Assembly: GCA_038210135.1 (NCBI GenBank)
Contig: JBBQWZ010000017.1
Location: 42,391-106,390, forward strand
Direction: 5' to 3'
DNA length: 64,000 bases
Origin: JBBQWZ01 sp038210135
Lineage (GTDB): Bacteria > Acidobacteriota > Terriglobia > Bryobacterales > Bryobacteraceae
Shown: piece after piece, positions 60,267 through 64,000 of the stretch
Layout: every line of letters starts with the position of its first letter
Position numbering within the stretch: position 1 is the first letter of the stretch
Notes under the pieces: model-generated
Told to the model about the DNA's origin: nothing
Databases searched by the model: none
Seen by the model: only the letters and a program-made list of their open reading frames with translations
Made by a program: the position numbers and the translations under genes

Positions 60267-60505
60267 GTCTGCGTGGCGACGTTTTCGCCCTGGCTGATTA
60301 CGCGAATGCTGACTTTGGCGACCGTCAAACGACTGGCGTCGCTGATGGTGCTGACGATCGATCCCAAGGTCGATTGCGCCGTCAGCGTCCCGACGGAGAG
60401 ACCGATGGAGAGTAAAAAGAAAGCCACTCTGCATAGGAATGCGTTTGCATAGAGCCTCGTTGCGAAGGAGATTGAATGAGAAATATTAGCATCCGGAGTC
60501 TGCAA
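60267..60505 (-). pseudogene. N-terminal remnant of an Oar-like TonB-dependent receptor
   Basis: The minus-strand reading has a signal peptide-like stretch (CRVAFFLLSIGLSVGTLTAQ) and then STLGSIVSTISDASRLTVAK and VSIRVISQGENVATQT, the start of the carboxypeptidase-regulatory-like plug domain that begins acidobacterial Oar/TonB-type receptors (typical STLG.IVGTVTD.SG..VPGA). Homology ends about 60267 and the roughly 1,000-residue barrel is absent. A gene fragment, not a functional protein. Confidence 0.65.
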
Positions 60506-60571
60506 TTCGATGAAGAATGAACGTCGTATTCAGGCTCTTTCGTGCCGGAAGTCTTATGCCACCGTATGCCG

Positions 60572-63034
60572 CTAATCGGCCCGGAGGGCGTTTACGGGAT
60601 CGATGTTGGTCGCGCGACGTGCCGGGATGTAACTGGCGGCCAAGGCGGCGGCGACGAGAGTGAGTGCGACGGCGATATAAGTCATCGGATCGAGAGTGCT
60701 GGTTTCAAAGAGCAGAGTCTTCATCAACCTCATGGCTACAGCGGCGGCGATAAGGCCGCAGCCGATTCCGGTGCCTGCCAGGAGGAGGCCGCGCTTGAGG
60801 AACAAGCCGTGGAGTTCGCCGGGTTGAGCCCCGAGAGCCATGCGGATTCCGATTTCGCGAGTCCGCTGGGTGACGGCGTAGGAGAGCACCCCGTAGATGC
60901 CGACGATGCCCAACAGGAGCGCCATGCCGCCGGCGATGGCAAGCATAACGAGGGCAAAGGAGGTCCGGGCAAGCGACTGGCGATAGATGGCGTCCATAGT
61001 TTGGACGTTCGCTAAGGGGACGTTCGCGTTGACGGACCAGATGGCCTGGCGAAGATCCTTGATCAAGGATTCGGTACCGGCGCGGTCGCTGCGGATGATG
61101 TAAGTGACAGTGCGGCGGACGACGGTTTTGTCGCCCCAGAAGTCGTTCAGGAGGAGCGGCCAGAAAACGGTGGAGACCAGCGGCTGGTCGATTCCGTTGT
61201 CGCGGGTATCGGCGACGACGCCAACGATTTCACGGAAGGTGCCCTTGGGCTGCTCGCGGACTCGTTTGCCGATGGCAAGTGCGGGGTCTTTCCACAAATC
61301 GCGGGCGACGCTCTCGGAAATCAGGACGACGGGACGCTTTTCGTAGAGATCGGTCCAAGTGAGATCGCGGCCGGCGAGCATAGCGATTCCGAGGACCTTG
61401 AAATAGCCTGGCGCGACGGATTTATAGCGGCGGACGGCGGGTAGCTGGCCCTCGGAATACTGGCGATCCTCGGCGTAGAGCGGATCGTTGGACACGTTGG
61501 TGTCCATGGGTACCGAGGTTCCGATGGCGACTTGCGTGACCCCGGGGACGCTCGCGATTTTGTCCTGGATCGCCTGCTGCATGCGGACGGTTGCTTCGAG
61601 ATCCTTCACCTGCGCGGACGGAATGGTGACGGTGAGGTTCTGGATATTTTCGATGAGGAAGCCCGGCTTCACCTGGCGGAGGCTGGTGAAGGTACGGATC
61701 ATGAGCCCGGCACTTACCAACAAAACCAGGGCGAGCGCAAACTGAAGAACGACCAGGATGTTCTGCGCGCGATGGCGATCTTTGCTTTGGCTAACGGTCC
61801 GGCCGCCGCCACGGAGGACGGAGGCGAGCTGGGCTCCGGCGTATTTGAAGACCGGGATGAGGCCGAACAGAACTCCGGCGGCGAGTGAGATGACGAGAGT
61901 GAACGCGAGAACGATGGGCTCAAGGGTCACTTCCTCAAGGCGCGGGAGGGTGGCCGGTCCGACGATTTTGAGGAGCTTGATGCAGCCATAGGCGACGGCC
62001 AATCCGAGAATACCTCCCAGGGTGCCAAGGGTCACGCTTTCAAGCAGGAGTTCCTTGGCGATGCGGCCGCGGCCGGCTCCGAGGGCGGCGCGGACAGCGA
62101 GTTCCTGCTGCCGGCTTTCGGCGCGGACGAGAAGCAGATTCGCGACGTTGGCGCAGGCCATCAGCAGGACGATTCCGATGGTGGCCATCAGGACCCAGAG
62201 AACGGATCCGATGTCGCCGATGACGTCGTTCTTCAGCGGGCGCAGAAGCGGCGCGAAGCGAGCATCTTCGAAGATCTTCGCGCTCATGCCGGGGGGCGGA
62301 GGGAACTTGGCGATAACCAGCGGAAGCATTCGCGCGACGTCGGCCGTTGCCTGCTCGATGGTCGCTCCGGGCTTTAGACGCGCGACGCCTTTATGGCTGA
62401 AATTGGCAAGGTGGATTTTGCTGCGATCGAATTGGTACGGCAGGATGATGGCGGGATCCTCGGCGAGAAAGCGAAAGCTTTGCGGCATGACGCCGATGAC
62501 TTCCATGGCGCGTCCGTCGATGATGAGGCGGCGTCCGAGGATGGTTTGATCGCCGCCGAAGCGACGCTGCCAGTATCCATAGGTCAAAACGATGGTTTCC
62601 GGCCTGCCAGGGGAATCGTCGGCGGCGGAGAAGGTGCGGCCGAGGAAGGGAGCGACTCCAAGAATGGGGAGTGTGGATGCGGTGACGTTCAGGGCAGCGA
62701 CGCGTTCCGGCTCGGCGACTCCGGTGACGGTCACCTGGTCGTTGCCGTAGACGCCCATGTCCACGAAGGTGCGGCTTTCTTCGCGATAGGTGAAATAATT
62801 CGAGGGGCCGTTGTTGATTTCTTTGAGGTTGACGCCGGGGGCGGTGTGCCAGACGCCAATGAGGCGGTCGGCTTCGGGGTACGGGAGCGGTTTGAGTAGG
62901 ACGCCGTTGACGACGCTGAAGATGGCGGTATTGGCTCCGATTCCGACGGCCAGGGTCAGAAGGGCTACGGCGGTGAAGGTCGGGGTCCGCAGGAGGCGGC
63001 GGATGACGTGGCGCAGTTGAGTGAGGAAGTCCAT
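60572..63034 (-). CDS. ABC transporter permease, MacB/FtsX-like ADOP family
   Basis: 820 residues, the length of the acidobacterial duplicated orphan permease (ADOP) type. Two FtsX modules: N-terminal TM helix after DFLTQLRHVIRRLLRTPTFT with ANTAIFSVVNGVLLKPLPYP, a periplasmic MacB core (VDMGVYGNDQVTVTG..), three membrane helices (WVLMATIGIVLLMACANVAN), and the same again with GVLSYAVTQRTREIGIRMALG near the C-terminus, ending YIPARRATNIDPVNALRAD. No ATPase gene is adjacent. Role unknown (lipoprotein or drug export in MacB relatives). Confidence 0.93.
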   Translation of the reverse strand: MDFLTQLRHVIRRLLRTPTFTAVALLTLAVGIGANTAIFSVVNGVLLKPLPYPEADRLIGVWHTAPGVNLKEINNGPSNYFTYREESRTFVDMGVYGNDQVTVTGVAEPERVAALNVTASTLPILGVAPFLGRTFSAADDSPGRPETIVLTYGYWQRRFGGDQTILGRRLIIDGRAMEVIGVMPQSFRFLAEDPAIILPYQFDRSKIHLANFSHKGVARLKPGATIEQATADVARMLPLVIAKFPPPPGMSAKIFEDARFAPLLRPLKNDVIGDIGSVLWVLMATIGIVLLMACANVANLLLVRAESRQQELAVRAALGAGRGRIAKELLLESVTLGTLGGILGLAVAYGCIKLLKIVGPATLPRLEEVTLEPIVLAFTLVISLAAGVLFGLIPVFKYAGAQLASVLRGGGRTVSQSKDRHRAQNILVVLQFALALVLLVSAGLMIRTFTSLRQVKPGFLIENIQNLTVTIPSAQVKDLEATVRMQQAIQDKIASVPGVTQVAIGTSVPMDTNVSNDPLYAEDRQYSEGQLPAVRRYKSVAPGYFKVLGIAMLAGRDLTWTDLYEKRPVVLISESVARDLWKDPALAIGKRVREQPKGTFREIVGVVADTRDNGIDQPLVSTVFWPLLLNDFWGDKTVVRRTVTYIIRSDRAGTESLIKDLRQAIWSVNANVPLANVQTMDAIYRQSLARTSFALVMLAIAGGMALLLGIVGIYGVLSYAVTQRTREIGIRMALGAQPGELHGLFLKRGLLLAGTGIGCGLIAAAVAMRLMKTLLFETSTLDPMTYIAVALTLVAAALAASYIPARRATNIDPVNALRAD

Positions 63035-63062
63035 GGCGTCGTTTTCCCGGATTGGGATATAG

Positions 63063-63092
63063 AGGATACGCCGTTTGGCGCCAAGTGTTCAA
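63063..63092 (-). promoter_or_regulatory. Predicted promoter of the ADOP permease (-35 TTGAAC, -10 TATCCT)
   Basis: Minus strand: TTGAAC (complement of 63087-63092), 18-nt spacer, TATCCT (complement of 63063-63068), giving a leader of about 25 nt before the ATG at 63034. Confidence 0.4.
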
Positions 63093-63244
63093 AGAAAAAG
63101 GCGTGCCTCATCGAGGGCTAGGAAGTCCACAGGTCGGAGGCTTATGTCCCATTCACAGGCCTCCCGCGGGGCTGAGATTCAGATCCGTTGGACCCGAACT
63201 TTCGCCGGCGCAGCCACAAATGCCATAGCTTACACTCAAACCAC

Positions 63245-64000
63245 ATGCTCAACCGGGGCTATGCCTACACCACAACCATCAGCAGCCTGTACCATGGGCA
63301 AACTCTGCTCTCCCACCTGGCAAGCCTTTACCCCCACTCAACCCCAACAGCCTGGCAACAAAAACTGAACAACGGCGAAGTCACCCTCAACGGCGCCACC
63401 GCCGCCGGAAGCGAGCCTGTGATTTTAGGCCAAACCCTGGTCTGGAACCGTCCACCCTGGATCGAACCCGAAGCCCCTCAGCACTTCGACGTCCTGTTTG
63501 AAGACTCTCATCTGTTGGCCGTCAACAAACCCAGCGGGCTGCCCACCCTCCCCGGTGGCGGCTTCATGGAAAACACCCTCCTGCGCCTGGTGCAAAGGGA
63601 AACCCCCAACGCCAACCCGGTCCACCGGTTGGGCCGAGCCACCACCGGCATCGTCCTCTTCGCCAAAACATCGCAGGCGGCCTCTCATCTATTCGCAAAC
63701 TGGAACACACCCAAAAATCAAAAAATCTACCGGGCGCTGGCGCAAAACGATGCACAGCACGAGGCCAACGAAAACCTCACACCTATCGGCCTCGTGCCGC
63801 ACCCGCTCATCGGTTCCGTGTGGGCCGCCCACCCAAGTGGCAAACCGTCAAAGTCATTAGCAAAGGTAATCTCACGCGACATCTTACGCGACAACTTACA
63901 CAACGCGGGCACCACGACCTTCGAGGTAAGCCTATATTCGGGCCGCCCTCATCAAATCAGAATCCATCTGGCATCCATCGGCCATCCCCTGGTAGGCGAT
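63245..64000 (+). CDS. RluA-family pseudouridine synthase-like protein (3' truncated by window), catalytic Asp replaced
   Basis: 252 codons are visible from the ATG at 63245; the frame runs off the window. A short S4-like start (SLYHGQTLLSHLASLY..NNGEVTLNG) precedes the RluA core: LLAVNKPSGLPTLPGGG and VHRLGRATTGIVLFAKTSQA, later SGRPHQIRIHLASIGHPLVGD. Where most RluA enzymes have HRLDxxTSG, the catalytic Asp position holds Gly130 (GGC). TACACT lies 8 nt before the ATG. It is either a distinct subgroup or inactive on uridine. Confidence 0.8.
   Translation, partial: MLNRGYAYTTTISSLYHGQTLLSHLASLYPHSTPTAWQQKLNNGEVTLNGATAAGSEPVILGQTLVWNRPPWIEPEAPQHFDVLFEDSHLLAVNKPSGLPTLPGGGFMENTLLRLVQRETPNANPVHRLGRATTGIVLFAKTSQAASHLFANWNTPKNQKIYRALAQNDAQHEANENLTPIGLVPHPLIGSVWAAHPSGKPSKSLAKVISRDILRDNLHNAGTTTFEVSLYSGRPHQIRIHLASIGHPLVGD

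Overview
The window looks like chromosomal DNA of a high-GC Acidobacteriota bacterium, probably of the Solibacteres/Bryobacterales type. That placement is inferred from gene content: a large MacB/FtsX-type ADOP permease, a remnant of an Oar-like TonB receptor, several secreted S9/S15-type peptidases, an AtuA-type acyl-CoA cluster and an ATP-dependent PEP carboxykinase. No rRNA, CRISPR array or intact insertion sequence was seen. The left end cuts into a 2-oxoglutarate dehydrogenase E1 gene and the right end into an RluA-type pseudouridine synthase gene.

Layout. 1-8 kb: central metabolism and housekeeping (2-oxoglutarate dehydrogenase E1, PEP carboxykinase, a MarC membrane protein, a secreted HEAT-repeat protein, thioredoxin, glycogen synthase). 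8.0-9.3 kb: a small accessory cassette of a TIR-domain protein with a membrane tail, a frameshifted PIN-domain gene and a BrnA-like antitoxin. 9.3-17 kb: a branched-chain or terpenoid acyl-CoA degradation cluster (two-subunit biotin-dependent carboxylase, isovaleryl-CoA-type dehydrogenase, AtuA and its small C-terminal partner, hotdog thioesterase, SDR). 17.3-21.2 kb: a four-gene minus-strand operon (VOC protein, class III CoA-transferase, SDR, six-haem cytochrome) behind a promoter whose -10 box lies inside a perfect palindrome. 21.2-30.7 kb: a GYF/FHA/PrsW fusion protease, a secreted esterase, a macro-domain gene remnant, two S9 peptidases, a DnaJ protein, a DUF3467 protein and a GT39-like membrane glycosyltransferase.

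30.7-35.3 kb: a nitrogen-control operon amtB-PII-glnD and a PilZ protein. 35.3-43.2 kb: alpha/beta hydrolase, MFS transporter, CocE/S15 hydrolase, uppP and ftsK. 43.4-44.4 kb: a small hypothetical gene and a CopG-MazF toxin-antitoxin pair. 44.4-52 kb: secreted DinB and thioredoxin-like proteins, a CDGSH / radical SAM / ALDH7 operon, a GH88 hydrolase, proline dehydrogenase and an orphan beta-solenoid 'spike-like' protein. 52-57.3 kb: a penicillin acylase, a CBS-domain hemolysin-type membrane protein and a SPASM radical SAM protein. 57.3-64 kb has the marks of an acquired or rearranged region: the 3' half of a tRNA-Arg (candidate attachment site), a periplasmic-type KatG, a TonB-receptor remnant, the ADOP permease and the RluA-like gene.

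A cross-cutting feature is translation initiation. About seventeen non-operonic start codons lack a Shine-Dalgarno sequence but have a TANNNT -10-like hexamer 5-10 nt upstream, which predicts widespread leaderless mRNAs. Others (amtB, katG, the acyl-CoA dehydrogenase, GH88) have clear AAGGAG sites.
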